Origin: Thalassotalea euphylliae
GTDB lineage: Bacteria; Pseudomonadota; Gammaproteobacteria; Enterobacterales; Alteromonadaceae
Direction: 5' to 3'
Length of the DNA: 64,000 nucleotides
Assembly: GCF_003390335.1 (NCBI RefSeq)
Contig: NZ_QUOU01000001.1
Coordinates: 124,001-188,000 of the forward strand
In this document: one piece after another, positions 36,013 through 45,191 of the stretch
Position numbering within the stretch: the first letter of the stretch is position 1
How the letters are laid out: the number at the start of each line of letters is the position of its first letter
The notes under the pieces: generated by a model
Databases searched by the model: none
Told to the model about the DNA's origin: nothing
Seen by the model: the letters and a program-made list of their open reading frames with translations, nothing else
Translations under genes and position numbers: made by a program

Positions 36013-36973
36013 AGCCGTGGCACTTACTCATCAATTACTTGCTTGGCTAAGTAAAGCCTTTGGCAAGAAAAAGCTCAATATTCTTATCTATCATCAAGTT
36101 GTTGCGCAACACGATGTGATGCGCCCCTCTGAGCCGAGTGCTGATGTGTTCGATTGGCAGATGCAATTGGTGGCAAATTATTACACGCCGATGTCCTTGT
36201 CTGCTGCAATTCAAGCGTTAAAGTCTGATACGCTGCCTGATAATGCGCTTTGTGTCACTTTTGATGACGGTTACCGCAATAATTTAACCGTTGCTGAGCC
36301 GATTTTGCGCAAGTACGGTGTGCCGGCAACGGTTTACGTGGCAACTGGGTATACTGCTGGCAGGAATATGTTCAATGATCGCATTTTAGATCTCATTGGC
36401 GATACACAGCGCACTCAATTTAATTTATCTGCCGCCGATTTAGATCAGCAAGCCGCTGAGAGCACGGCATCACGCATCCAACTCGCACACAAGGTGATTG
36501 GCAAGATAAAATACTTGCACTTCAATCAACGCAGTGAGGTTGTCGATCAACTATACGTGGACAATGACGCAGACGAAGCGCCTCATCGAATGATGACATC
36601 AGCACAAATCCAAGAGCTAGCGAACAAAGGCGTTGAAATCGGTGCGCATACGCAAGATCACCCCATACTCAAGTCGCTTAAAGTGTCGGAGCAACAGCAG
36701 CAAATCCAAGCCTCAAAAGAGACGCTTGAGGCAATGCTAGATAGGCCAATTAGGCACTTTGCCTACCCCAATGGCAAACTTAACGATGACTATTCTGGCG
36801 ACACAGTGGAAATTATCAAGGCATTAGGATTTGAAAGTGCTGTTTCTACCCATTGGGGGATTTCTGCTCGCAGTAGTGACTTTCATCAAATGAAACGCTT
36901 CACGCCATGGGATACAACGCCCATTAAATTTCACCTTCGTATGATGTTGAATCAGTTAAGAGGCGAACAATGA
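35999..36973 (+). CDS. Polysaccharide deacetylase family protein (CE4, NodB)
   Basis: This 324-residue CE4 enzyme is the second deacetylase of the locus. NodB motif 1 is LCVTFDDGYRNN (about residue 86), motif 2 is EIGAHTQDHPILKSL (about 217, metal-binding histidines) and IRHFAYPNGKLNDDY forms the later conserved loop. The N-terminus has LNILIYHQVVAQ. No clear signal peptide is present. It differs from the DUF3473 deacetylase at 6212 and probably acts on another sugar. It overlaps both neighbours and so belongs to the same operon. Confidence 0.9.
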   Translation: MRVVKAVALTHQLLAWLSKAFGKKKLNILIYHQVVAQHDVMRPSEPSADVFDWQMQLVANYYTPMSLSAAIQALKSDTLPDNALCVTFDDGYRNNLTVAEPILRKYGVPATVYVATGYTAGRNMFNDRILDLIGDTQRTQFNLSAADLDQQAAESTASRIQLAHKVIGKIKYLHFNQRSEVVDQLYVDNDADEAPHRMMTSAQIQELANKGVEIGAHTQDHPILKSLKVSEQQQQIQASKETLEAMLDRPIRHFAYPNGKLNDDYSGDTVEIIKALGFESAVSTHWGISARSSDFHQMKRFTPWDTTPIKFHLRMMLNQLRGEQ

Positions 36974-38103
36974 CCACAGTAACATTTCGTCCGCCACTGG
37001 CATATGCGACCAATTACCCAGAGCCGCACATCAGTGCGACCCCAGATTATTGCCATTGGGCACCATGGGGGAAGTCGATAGCGCAACACTCACAGTTTTC
37101 GCGCAACAGCTATTTTACTAAAAATGGTCGTTCAGCACTGGGTTACATTATTCGAGAGTTTGGTTTAAGCCAAGATAGTCGGGTCTTGTTACCAGAGTTT
37201 CACTGCCCAGCAATGATCGAACCGTTTTTGGCGAGTAAGACTCAGGTATCTTTTTATCGATTAAACGATGACTTGTCTGTCGACCTTGATGCACTAGCAC
37301 AATCTATCCAAGGCTTTGACGCAATACTGCTGGTGCGATTTTTTGGTTTTCCAACCAATATTGAAGGTGCGCTGAAAATTGCCAAGCAACATCAAATACG
37401 CGTGATTGAAGATTGCGCTCATGCTTTTTTTAGTGAGCAACTACAAAGTGGCCCGCTGACTTCAGATGCGAGCTTTTGCAGCTTAAATAAGTTTTTTAGT
37501 TGTTTTGATGGCGGCATGCTAAGAACGCAAAGCGAGTCAACAAAATCTCAACTACTCGCGTTATCGGGTCCCGGCGCCAAGAGTGAAATCAAGTACTTTT
37601 TAGGTAAGAGTGATTTCGTTGCCGCGTTGTCAAATGCCGTTAAGCGCTTCAAACCAGGTGCAACTAATGCCAATGGCGCTGTTGGTGGTATGGATTCGGA
37701 ATCAAGTGAGTTTCGTTATTTCAATAACGCAGACATGAATCAGCGCTGTTTTTCGCTCACCAAAGCACAGCTATATGTTGAAAACTATGGCCACATCGCT
37801 TTTTGTCGTCGCTACAATTATGCGACCTTATTTGAAGCGTTAGCAGCCTCAAACATCGGGCAACCCTTGTTTGCACTTGATGAGCAAACGGTGCCGTATG
37901 TTTTTCCATTTTTGCTTAATGACAAACGTGACTTTGATTACATTCGCCAGCGCGGTATTCAAGTGTTGCGGTGGGAAGAGTACTGTGTCACGGATAATGT
38001 GGTGATTGAAGACTATCGAGAGCGACTCATTCAAATTCCTTGCCATCAAGATTTATCGCAAGAGCAGTTAACTTTTATTATCAATACGCTAAACAAGAAT
38101 TAA
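36970..38103 (+). CDS. DegT/DnrJ/EryC1-like PLP-fold protein
   Basis: This 377-residue protein resembles sugar aminotransferases. YFTKNGRSALGYIIREFGL opens the fold, followed by SRVLLPEFHCPAMIEPFLAS and VIEDCAHAFFSEQ, where the Asp binds the PLP ring. CSLNKFFSCFDGGML contains the likely Schiff-base lysine Lys174 in the S-x-x-K context. It may make an amino sugar for the EPS or serve a non-sugar carboxylate pathway with the adjacent ACP. The ATG overlaps the deacetylase stop by four bases. Confidence 0.8.
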   Translation: MTTVTFRPPLAYATNYPEPHISATPDYCHWAPWGKSIAQHSQFSRNSYFTKNGRSALGYIIREFGLSQDSRVLLPEFHCPAMIEPFLASKTQVSFYRLNDDLSVDLDALAQSIQGFDAILLVRFFGFPTNIEGALKIAKQHQIRVIEDCAHAFFSEQLQSGPLTSDASFCSLNKFFSCFDGGMLRTQSESTKSQLLALSGPGAKSEIKYFLGKSDFVAALSNAVKRFKPGATNANGAVGGMDSESSEFRYFNNADMNQRCFSLTKAQLYVENYGHIAFCRRYNYATLFEALAASNIGQPLFALDEQTVPYVFPFLLNDKRDFDYIRQRGIQVLRWEEYCVTDNVVIEDYRERLIQIPCHQDLSQEQLTFIINTLNKN

Positions 38104-38106
38104 TTC

Positions 38107-39150
38107 ATGGATGCAATTAAGTGGCAGTTATTGCCTGTTTCAGAATTTCATACGATCCATAGCCAATGGGATGCGTTAAATCAAAGGACTCTTAATCAAG
38201 GGGTCTTATCTGCGCTTTTCATGCAAAGCCTGATCAATACGTTTGCTGCGCAGCCGCTATATATCCTGTGTAAGTATGAAAGGGCTCAGCTGACGTTCGC
38301 CGGTATTTTTGAGCAACGCTCAAATTATCGCTGGGCTATTTTCCAAACCTCCCAAGGACCTTTGGGCGCAATATTATCGGAAAGTCATACGCTAGACCGT
38401 CGCTTGTTCGCTGACATTCATCAACATCTGCCGGGCACACAACTGTTGTTTGATTTTACTCAGCTAGACAGCGCATGGTTTGAACAAAGTGACGGCGTAG
38501 ACTGCTTGCCATACATCACGACAGGCTCGTTGCGAGTACCGGAAGATTTTGATGCTTATTTTGCCAGTTTAAGCAAAAACACACGCCAAAATATCAATAA
38601 AGCGAAAAATCGCCTCAACAAAGAGGGGGTGGCAATCGAGCTGTCAATTGTGACTCAGCCTGAGCAGATAAAAGCCCACATCGCACAGTATGGTGAGTTG
38701 GAAAGCAAAGGCTGGAAAAGTTCGCTTGGCACCGCCGTTGATATCGCGAATGAACAAGGTGCGTTTTATGTGGAAATGATGACCTCGTTTGCTGAGCAAG
38801 GTTTAGCGCAAATTTGGTGTTATAAATTTAATGGCGCCATTGTTGCGGTTGATCTGTGTATTGTGCATGACGATACCATCACGATATTGAAAACGACGTT
38901 TGACGAAAATTTTGCCCGCTACTCACCGGCCTTGCTGATGAAAGTTGATGCTTATAAAGCAATGTCAGAACAAGGTAACATCAAGCGTATCGAATATTAC
39001 GGTAAAGTCATGGACTGGCACCGCAGGTTGGCCTGTGAGGAGCGCGCCTTGTTCCACGTGACATGGGCAAAAAACCAAACACTTTACCGTTCATTGAATT
39101 GGTTGAAAAATAAAATTAACAAACATCCTAAGGTTAAGGAAGTAAACTAA
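38107..39150 (+). CDS. GNAT-fold acetyltransferase (FemAB/CelD-like)
   Basis: This 347-residue protein is related to the Acetyltransf_6 (BioF2-like) and FemAB folds. The block DFDAYFASLSKNTRQNINKA (about residue 150) is typical, with the basic RQNINKAKNRL helix. The later part has AQIWCYKFNGAIVAVDLCIV and ILKTTFDENFARYSPALLM, a conserved GNAT-like core. The protein is probably cytoplasmic. The stop abuts the ACP start, so an acyl-ACP could be its donor; that is inference. It is distinct from the FemAB protein at 7053. Confidence 0.75.
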   Translation: MDAIKWQLLPVSEFHTIHSQWDALNQRTLNQGVLSALFMQSLINTFAAQPLYILCKYERAQLTFAGIFEQRSNYRWAIFQTSQGPLGAILSESHTLDRRLFADIHQHLPGTQLLFDFTQLDSAWFEQSDGVDCLPYITTGSLRVPEDFDAYFASLSKNTRQNINKAKNRLNKEGVAIELSIVTQPEQIKAHIAQYGELESKGWKSSLGTAVDIANEQGAFYVEMMTSFAEQGLAQIWCYKFNGAIVAVDLCIVHDDTITILKTTFDENFARYSPALLMKVDAYKAMSEQGNIKRIEYYGKVMDWHRRLACEERALFHVTWAKNQTLYRSLNWLKNKINKHPKVKEVN

Positions 39151-39396
39151 ATGTCTTTAGAGCTAGAGTTAAAAGAACTGATCCAAGAAAGCTTACAGTT
39201 AGATGAAGTAGCCAACTGGGAGGCTGATACTGAAATTTTGGGGGCTATTCCTGAATTTGATTCAATGGCGATTGTGACCGTGCTGACACTTACTGAGGAA
39301 AACTACGGCATCGTTATCGAAGATGATGAAGTCAGTGCAGAAGTGTTCGAAACGCTTGGCAGTCTAACGGCGTTCTTGTCAGAAAAAATTGGCTAG
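39151..39396 (+). CDS. Acyl carrier protein, exosortase A locus type
   Basis: This 81-residue acidic protein has the phosphopantetheine attachment motif PEFDSMAIV with Ser38. The helical bundle is complete. It starts directly after the GNAT-like gene and two bases before hydrolase 2, as in other exosortase A loci where ACP, a ligase, a decarboxylase and two hydrolases cluster. It should carry an acyl or aminoacyl group destined for the EPS. The ligase and decarboxylase usually found with it are not in this window. Confidence 0.9.
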   Translation: MSLELELKELIQESLQLDEVANWEADTEILGAIPEFDSMAIVTVLTLTEENYGIVIEDDEVSAEVFETLGSLTAFLSEKIG

Positions 39397-39398
39397 CT

Positions 39399-40196
39399 AT
39401 GTCGATTCAAGGGCATTTTATTGCGTCCACTCAAGGGCGCATTTTTGTTAGCCAGTTTGGCAACACGAAAAGCGATGTTGCCGTGTTATGTGCACCGCCC
39501 GTTGCGGAGGAGCTGAACCTCTCTCGTGCTGTACTGGCAAAACAATGCCAAGCATTTGCCCAGCAAGGTCTCGATAGCTTTATTCTCGATTATTTCGGTA
39601 CTGGCGACAGTGAGGGAGAGTTCGAAGAAGGCTCCTTAACTGACTGGTGTGAAGATATTTTATCTGTAGGTAAGTGGCTACAAAGTTTAGGTTACCAAAA
39701 GCTTATTGTGCTTGGTGTTAGGGTGGGGGCCCTATTACTCGGAGTGAATCAACAGAAGCTGCACGCGCAATTACCGATTATCGGTCAAATCCTTTGGAAG
39801 CCCGTCACTAATGGTAAGGTCTTCGCCAGCCAATTAATACGAATCAAGCAGGCCAACCAAATGATGAGTAACAGTACAGAAAAGGTAAACTGGCGTAATG
39901 AAATCCTTGCTGGTAATAACACGGAAGTGGCGGGTTACGTATTAACAAAAGCTTTTATCGAAGGTATTGAAGCTGCGGTTGTGCCGGCGACTGTAGAGTG
40001 GCAAAGTCCAGTCAGCTGGTTAGAGCTGGCAACAGAGAAGGTAACGCCAGCGACGAGAAAGTTCGTTGAGGCGAGTGATGTTATTGCTGTGCATACATTG
40101 CAGACACCCGCTTTTTGGCAGGTGCCAGAGGTTTTCGACTTGCCAGAGCTTTCTGCAGTAGGTGTGACTATCACTAACAAGTTATTAGGTGAATAA
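39399..40196 (+). CDS. Hydrolase 2, exosortase A system-associated (TIGR03101-like)
   Basis: This 265-residue alpha/beta-hydrolase-fold protein begins with the family-type segment AVLCAPPVAEELNLSRAV and has LDYFGTGDSEGEFEEGSLTD. The nucleophile elbow G-x-S-x-G is replaced here by LGVRVGALLLG (Val where Ser is expected). Several members of this group are predicted to be catalytically weak, so activity is uncertain. It lies between the ACP and hydrolase 1 genes and abuts hydrolase 1 (end and start share one base). It may release or transfer the ACP-bound group; the substrate is unknown. Confidence 0.85.
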   Translation: MSIQGHFIASTQGRIFVSQFGNTKSDVAVLCAPPVAEELNLSRAVLAKQCQAFAQQGLDSFILDYFGTGDSEGEFEEGSLTDWCEDILSVGKWLQSLGYQKLIVLGVRVGALLLGVNQQKLHAQLPIIGQILWKPVTNGKVFASQLIRIKQANQMMSNSTEKVNWRNEILAGNNTEVAGYVLTKAFIEGIEAAVVPATVEWQSPVSWLELATEKVTPATRKFVEASDVIAVHTLQTPAFWQVPEVFDLPELSAVGVTITNKLLGE

Positions 40197-41023
40197 TGGA
40201 ATACGCTTTTACTTTCTCATCCAATAACGAGCAGCTGCTGTCCATTGTTCATCCCAGTGTAAAGCGCAATGATACCGGCGTGTTGATCGTGGTTGGCGGG
40301 CCACAATATAGGGTTGGCAGCCATCGCCAGTTTGTTCAGTTAGCGCGATGTTTAGCTGACGCAGGTTATACCACCATGCGTTTTGATTACACGGGGATGG
40401 GGGATTCATCGGGCAAAAAAGCGGAATTTGATGCCATTGATGATGATATCCGAGCGGCAATCGATGCTTTTATGCAGCAGCAACCTGAGCTCAAGCGCGT
40501 GGTCATTTGGGGGCTTTGTGATGCTGCTTCGGCGGCGCTGATTTACGGCCATCAAGACACCAGAGTAAAAGGGCTGGTTATTTTAAATCCCTGGCTAAGA
40601 AGTGAGCAGGCGATGGGTAAAACGATGTTAAAGTTTTACTATGTTCAGCGATTATTTTCACCAGACTTCTGGCGAAAGCTAATCGCAGGGAAAGTGAATG
40701 TGACAGCCAGTGTGAAAGAAGTAAAAAACTTCGCCGCAGATAGTGTCGGTGCTGGTAAAACCGGTAGTCAAACGAGTTATCAAGAGCGTATGAAAAAAGG
40801 TTTGCAGCAGTTTAATGGCAAGTTACTGCTGATCTTGAGTGGTAATGATTTAACCGCGAAAGAATTTGAACAACAGGCATTTACTGACAAGGCTTGGCAA
40901 AAAATCAAATCTGCTCAGTGTTTTACCGAGCGGCTAAGTGATTCTGATCACACCTTTTCAACGAGTGCATGGAAGCGACAAGTCGAGCAGCACACGGTCG
41001 CGTTTTTACAGCGACTAAAATAA
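40196..41023 (+). CDS. Hydrolase 1, exosortase A system-associated (TIGR03100-like)
   Basis: This 275-residue alpha/beta-hydrolase carries GVLIVVGGPQYRVGSHRQFV and MRFDYTGMGDSSG, both typical of TIGR03100. The nucleophile elbow is WGLCDAASAAL, so a Cys takes the usual Ser position. A late SDHTFST provides the likely catalytic His. It ends the second rightward EPS unit at a bidirectional terminator. It probably partners hydrolase 2 and the ACP in adding or removing an acyl group on the EPS. Confidence 0.87.
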   Translation: MEYAFTFSSNNEQLLSIVHPSVKRNDTGVLIVVGGPQYRVGSHRQFVQLARCLADAGYTTMRFDYTGMGDSSGKKAEFDAIDDDIRAAIDAFMQQQPELKRVVIWGLCDAASAALIYGHQDTRVKGLVILNPWLRSEQAMGKTMLKFYYVQRLFSPDFWRKLIAGKVNVTASVKEVKNFAADSVGAGKTGSQTSYQERMKKGLQQFNGKLLLILSGNDLTAKEFEQQAFTDKAWQKIKSAQCFTERLSDSDHTFSTSAWKRQVEQHTVAFLQRLK

Positions 41024-41046
41024 ACGGGCAATTAGCCCGTTTATTT
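41018..41046. terminator. Bidirectional Rho-independent terminator between hydrolase 1 and the TonB receptor
   Basis: AAATAAACGGGC (41018-41029) and GCCCGTTTATTT (41035-41046) form a perfect 12-bp stem around AATTA, with flanking A/T runs that work on both strands. It sits between two converging genes and overlaps the hydrolase stop codon. Confidence 0.85.
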
Positions 41047-41071
41047 TCTTCAATTTTGGCGCTGTGTTCGA

Positions 41072-42913
41072 TCAGATCTGCCAAGTTATACCGACTCTCA
41101 ATTGACGCTCTGCGCCGTAAAAACCAATCGATTCTTGATAAGACTTATCGAGTAGATTATCGATGGTGAAAGTCAGCGATACGTTGTCGTTCACTTGCCA
41201 CAAGCTATTGATATCAATTGTGGTATAGCCACCAAGGGTGCGAAGGCCAGTTGGTACCGAGCTGTCATAAAACTCAGCTTGCGTATCGAGGATCAGGCTC
41301 GTGGTGACATCGTCTAAAGTTACAGAGGCATTCACCCCTCCGCTCCAGTCAGGTCGGCGTCTTAATTGCGTGTTTTCGTTAACAACGTCAACGTCTAAAT
41401 AGCCCAAATACACTTGCAAGTTCAGCCAATCGTGTTGATAGCTTGAGGTCAGTTCAACTCCTTGGGTTTTAACTTGCGATCGGTTGACGGAGGTGAACAA
41501 CTCAGGATCAAAGTCCACCAAGTTAGTAAAATCATTTGCGTACCACACAAGTTCACCAGTGACCGAATTGGTTGGTGTGAATTTGATACCAAGCTCTACC
41601 GAGTCGGCCTCTTCTGGTAGCAAGTTTTCATTGCCCACCAATGGGTGTGCTAAGGCAAAGAAGCTCGGTAGCTTGAAACTCTCGCTGTAACTTGAAAACA
41701 AGGTCAATTGATTTATTTGATATGACGCGGCAAGCCTAACTGCGGTGTCACTGGCAAAGTTTTCTGGGTTTTCAAAGCGAGCGCCGAGGTTTATTTTAAG
41801 TTGGTCAACAGCAACATTGGTTTCAATAAACGCACTGTAGTCAGTTTGTTCAAGTCGATAGTTAACTGGCAGCTCAAAACCGAAATTTAAAAAGCCCGTA
41901 TTCGTGCCTGTTTTATCTTCTGCACTTGCCCCTGCTGCCCACTGCACAGCTTGGAACTGGCCTGTAACGTGAACGTCGATATTTTTCTCTTCGTATTGGC
42001 TCTCAATTTCACTCGCTGGCACACCTTGAGGTAATTGCGGGAGAATTCCCGGGTGATTTGCATCTTGAGTATGCTCAGACCAACTTACGTTGACATTCAA
42101 CGATTCTAGATAATCATTGGTTAGCAGAACCTTAGATTGTAGGGCGGCGATCAGCTGCTGATTTTCTCTCACTTCGGCGAGCATAGGTGATGCAAAATCT
42201 ACACCGCCACTGTCTTCTGCGAGTGAGTCGGAATCTTTCGATGAATAATTTAGCATCAGCTGATGTGATTGCTGCTCATCATTGAAGCGGACTTTTATTA
42301 ATGCTTGCGTATTGTCGTAGTTTTCAAATTGACTCGCATCGCGCTGTGATTGGCTGAGTGATAACAAGCCTGACAGCCCGCTGTCAGAATTTGTCGTTAA
42401 GGTGAGCGCCCCGGAGCGATAGTCTTCACTGCCTGCTGCTAACGATACGCTAGTGTTGCTGTCAGTTTTGGTAATGATATGAATAACACCGCTCAAGGCA
42501 TCACTGCCATAAATCGCGGACGGTGAACCGCGGTGCACTTCTATACGTTCTATTGCTGCCACGTTGATTTGATTGAAATCGAATCCGCCCCCGCGACTAT
42601 TGGTCGGGTCGTTGACAACAACATTATCAATCATCACTAAGGTAAAATTAGACTCGCCACCGCGAATAGAGACAAACGATTGCCCTGCGCCATTGGCGTT
42701 TTCTTTTAGTGATAAGTGAGGAATGGCGTTCAGTAATTGGGTCGTGGATATCGGGTTTATTTGCTGAATTTGTTCAGCAGTTAGCACGGATTGGGCACTA
42801 ACGGCGGCGTCACTGAGGCGACTGCCCGTTACAGTAATCACTTCAGTTTGTGCAACACAGGTTAAAACCGTAAACGCAGGAAGTAAAGACGATAAAATGC
42901 GCGTTTTATTCAC
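41072..42913 (-). CDS. TonB-dependent outer membrane receptor (BtuB/CirA-like)
   Basis: This 613-residue outer-membrane transporter has a signal peptide at residues 1-21 (SSLLPAFTVLTCVA) and a TonB-box-like TEVITVTG just after it. The plug domain (residues 30-150) has IRGGESNFTLVMIDNVVVND and VHRGSPSAIYGSDALSGVIH, typical of vitamin B12 and siderophore receptors. The remaining part is a 22-strand barrel with IDNLLDKSYQESIGFYGAER near the end. The substrate is not readable. No cobalamin riboswitch is visible in the 121-bp upstream gap. It is divergent from the dehydrogenase fusion, which may hint at a shared inducer or cofactor such as PQQ. Confidence 0.9.
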   Translation of the reverse strand: MNKTRILSSLLPAFTVLTCVAQTEVITVTGSRLSDAAVSAQSVLTAEQIQQINPISTTQLLNAIPHLSLKENANGAGQSFVSIRGGESNFTLVMIDNVVVNDPTNSRGGGFDFNQINVAAIERIEVHRGSPSAIYGSDALSGVIHIITKTDSNTSVSLAAGSEDYRSGALTLTTNSDSGLSGLLSLSQSQRDASQFENYDNTQALIKVRFNDEQQSHQLMLNYSSKDSDSLAEDSGGVDFASPMLAEVRENQQLIAALQSKVLLTNDYLESLNVNVSWSEHTQDANHPGILPQLPQGVPASEIESQYEEKNIDVHVTGQFQAVQWAAGASAEDKTGTNTGFLNFGFELPVNYRLEQTDYSAFIETNVAVDQLKINLGARFENPENFASDTAVRLAASYQINQLTLFSSYSESFKLPSFFALAHPLVGNENLLPEEADSVELGIKFTPTNSVTGELVWYANDFTNLVDFDPELFTSVNRSQVKTQGVELTSSYQHDWLNLQVYLGYLDVDVVNENTQLRRRPDWSGGVNASVTLDDVTTSLILDTQAEFYDSSVPTGLRTLGGYTTIDINSLWQVNDNVSLTFTIDNLLDKSYQESIGFYGAERQLRVGITWQI

Positions 42914-43034
42914 AGGAGTAAGTTCCTTCTAATGCTCGAGTAGTCAAATTCAGAAATGGGTGGAAATATATACTAGCTGTGGAATAATTCCAATGTATTA
43001 ACAGAACATTAACTAAATTTTCAAGGAAGGGCTG

Positions 43035-45146
43035 GTGGCAAATAATCAACCAACAACTGCTTTTATATACGGTGCTATTCAGCTTGTAGCTATTATTCTT
43101 GCTGGGGTGATTGGGTTTTACTTTACCAGAGAGCTTGGACTGATACCCAAAGCCGTTATCCAATTACCAGATGTATTTGTCAGTCATGATGACTATATTC
43201 ACGTGCTAACCGCATTTTTTGTCGGCTATTTAATTCAAATCGCGTTAACCAATGTGATGTTTAAAGCCCATGCGCTGACCTCAATGAAGCGCTTTGCCCA
43301 TGAATATATTTTCTATCTGTTTGCCTACACGACCATTTCGCTGTATCTATTTTTAGCCACCACAATTAACTACGATCCCCAATTTATTGCCGCGATCGGC
43401 TTGTTTTCGACGATTTTTTATTGGTTGATTGCCTTAGTTATTTTAGTTAAGGCCAAAGAAACAAGTGTTGGAGGTTTCTTCTTTCAGTTAATTAAACGCT
43501 TTTTCTCCATGAGTGGTGTGTTGGCGTTAGCCTTCTTTTTCGTACCACTATTATTGGGCAAGGCATTTTCAAGCGATCGTGATATAGCCAATAAAATTAC
43601 GCAAATTCGCATTTGGTTTAATCCTGTAGCAGAGACGGCGTGGGGCTTTAAAACCGTTTTTACGGGGACTAAATTTCATCAGCCGGTTTTGGCGAGGCAA
43701 GCGCCAAACACAGATCAACACATATTCGTCTTAGAGCGCTTTGGTAAAGTTTATCAAATGGACTTAACACAGCCACAACAGCCACCTGAGCTAATGTTAG
43801 ATCTCTCGCAAGAGCTGGGTGTGGTTGAAATGGAAAACGGTGCTATCGGGTTGGCGCTTCACCCTGAGTTCGGCTTGACCGATTCTGCTAAACAATACGC
43901 TTATGTGTATTTCACCGATACTCGTCCAGAGGGCGGTATTCAGCACAATAGACTGTCGCGATATGACCTATCAAGACCAACGCTCGCAGCAAGGAAGGCA
44001 TCTGAACAGGTTATCCTATTGCTTGATCGCGAAGATAGTGGCTTCCATAACGGTGGCTCATTAGAATTTGGCTCTGATGGCTATTTGTACGTCGCTATGG
44101 GGGAAGGGGTGCGCACACCGTCAGCAAGCACTTTTCAAGATACCTTTAGGTCAGGCATCTTGCGACTGGATGTTGATATGAATACTGAGACTAGCAAGCA
44201 GCCTAACCCGTTCCCAACGGGAATCGCTAAAAACTATCTCGTGCCTAAAGATAACCCCTTTATTGGTAACCCGGATGTTCGTGATGAGTTTTTTGCCTTG
44301 GGGTTACGCAACCCGTTTAGAATGAATTTTGATGCCAAGACACAGCAATTGTGGGTTGGTGATGTCGGCTCGACCATTTGGGAAGAGGTCAATGTGATTG
44401 AAAAGGGTATTCACTATGAATTCCCAAAAGTAGAAGGTCACAATGTCGATAATATTCAATCAAATGAATTAGGCTTGCCAAGTAAAGGGCCGATTTATAC
44501 CTATCAACATACGGCATATGACCGCGCGGTCATCGGGGGAGTCGTTAACCGCAGTGACTATTATGACGGCCTGACTGACAAATACATCTTTGCGGATAAC
44601 TATTCAGCTAAGTTGTTCGCACTCGATGCGAGTAAAGAGCGCGTTGATGAAGTCGAATTCTTAGCAAGGGCAAATCAGTATGCCCAGCGCGGCGTATCGT
44701 CTGTCACCCAACTGCGCAGTGGTGAGATATTTATTACCACACTTGGGGCGGCATCGGACACCAGTGGCGAAGTGTTACAGTTGGTTAAAGCATCAGAGGC
44801 CAATGTCACGGCTGCTGCGGAAGAAAAGAAAACGACACCCAAAGGCTACGATGAAGATGTAGTCGCGGCGCTGTACAACGTAAACTGCGCGCGCTGTCAC
44901 GGTGTTAAAGGTGATGGAGATAGTCCTGATGCCGTGCATTTAGGCGTGCCATTACCTGACTTTACGTCACCGCTTTATCACCACAAGACATCAGCAGAGC
45001 AGATGCTAGAGGTCATTAAAAAAGGCGGTGCGCAAACAGGCAAAAGCCCCTTAATGCCGCCTTGGGAAGGCTTTTTGAAGCCCCATGAACTTGAATACTT
45101 AGTGACATATATTCAATCACTCCCTGACAAGCATCATAGTCATTAA
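43035..45146 (+). CDS. Membrane-anchored glucose/sorbosone dehydrogenase-like protein fused to cytochrome c
   Basis: This 703-residue fusion starts at GTG 43035, with GGAAGG upstream. Residues 1-180 hold about five membrane helices. Residues 200-590 are a six-bladed propeller of the soluble glucose/sorbosone dehydrogenase family: FVLERFGKVYQMD, GAIGLALHPEFG, DSGFHNGGSLEFGSDGYLYV (His-Asn-Gly-Gly fits the PQQ/catalytic His), FALGLRNPFRMNFDAKTQQL and VGDVGSTIWEEVNVIE. Residues 615-700 form a cytochrome c domain, heme motif CARCHGVKGDGDS with a Met ligand in SPLMPPW. The enzyme would oxidise a sugar or related compound in the periplasm and pass electrons to the chain. A bidirectional terminator follows. 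No PQQ synthesis genes are present here. Confidence 0.82.
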   Translation: MANNQPTTAFIYGAIQLVAIILAGVIGFYFTRELGLIPKAVIQLPDVFVSHDDYIHVLTAFFVGYLIQIALTNVMFKAHALTSMKRFAHEYIFYLFAYTTISLYLFLATTINYDPQFIAAIGLFSTIFYWLIALVILVKAKETSVGGFFFQLIKRFFSMSGVLALAFFFVPLLLGKAFSSDRDIANKITQIRIWFNPVAETAWGFKTVFTGTKFHQPVLARQAPNTDQHIFVLERFGKVYQMDLTQPQQPPELMLDLSQELGVVEMENGAIGLALHPEFGLTDSAKQYAYVYFTDTRPEGGIQHNRLSRYDLSRPTLAARKASEQVILLLDREDSGFHNGGSLEFGSDGYLYVAMGEGVRTPSASTFQDTFRSGILRLDVDMNTETSKQPNPFPTGIAKNYLVPKDNPFIGNPDVRDEFFALGLRNPFRMNFDAKTQQLWVGDVGSTIWEEVNVIEKGIHYEFPKVEGHNVDNIQSNELGLPSKGPIYTYQHTAYDRAVIGGVVNRSDYYDGLTDKYIFADNYSAKLFALDASKERVDEVEFLARANQYAQRGVSSVTQLRSGEIFITTLGAASDTSGEVLQLVKASEANVTAAAEEKKTTPKGYDEDVVAALYNVNCARCHGVKGDGDSPDAVHLGVPLPDFTSPLYHHKTSAEQMLEVIKKGGAQTGKSPLMPPWEGFLKPHELEYLVTYIQSLPDKHHSH

Positions 45147-45150
45147 CGGT

Positions 45151-45175
45151 AAAACGCCGCGTTAAGCGGCGTTTT
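45151..45175. terminator. Bidirectional Rho-independent terminator
   Basis: AAAACGCCGC (45151-45160) and GCGGCGTTTT (45166-45175) form a 10-bp stem around GTTAA, with a T run on the plus strand and an A run for the minus strand. It lies between the dehydrogenase fusion and the converging lyase-like gene. Confidence 0.9.
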
Positions 45176-45191
45176 TACTGGTCAACACGCT

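Noticed and set aside
42914..43034. Possible cobalamin riboswitch upstream of the BtuB-like receptor
   Set aside because: The gap is only 121 bp, lacks the B12-box and is shared with a divergent gene.
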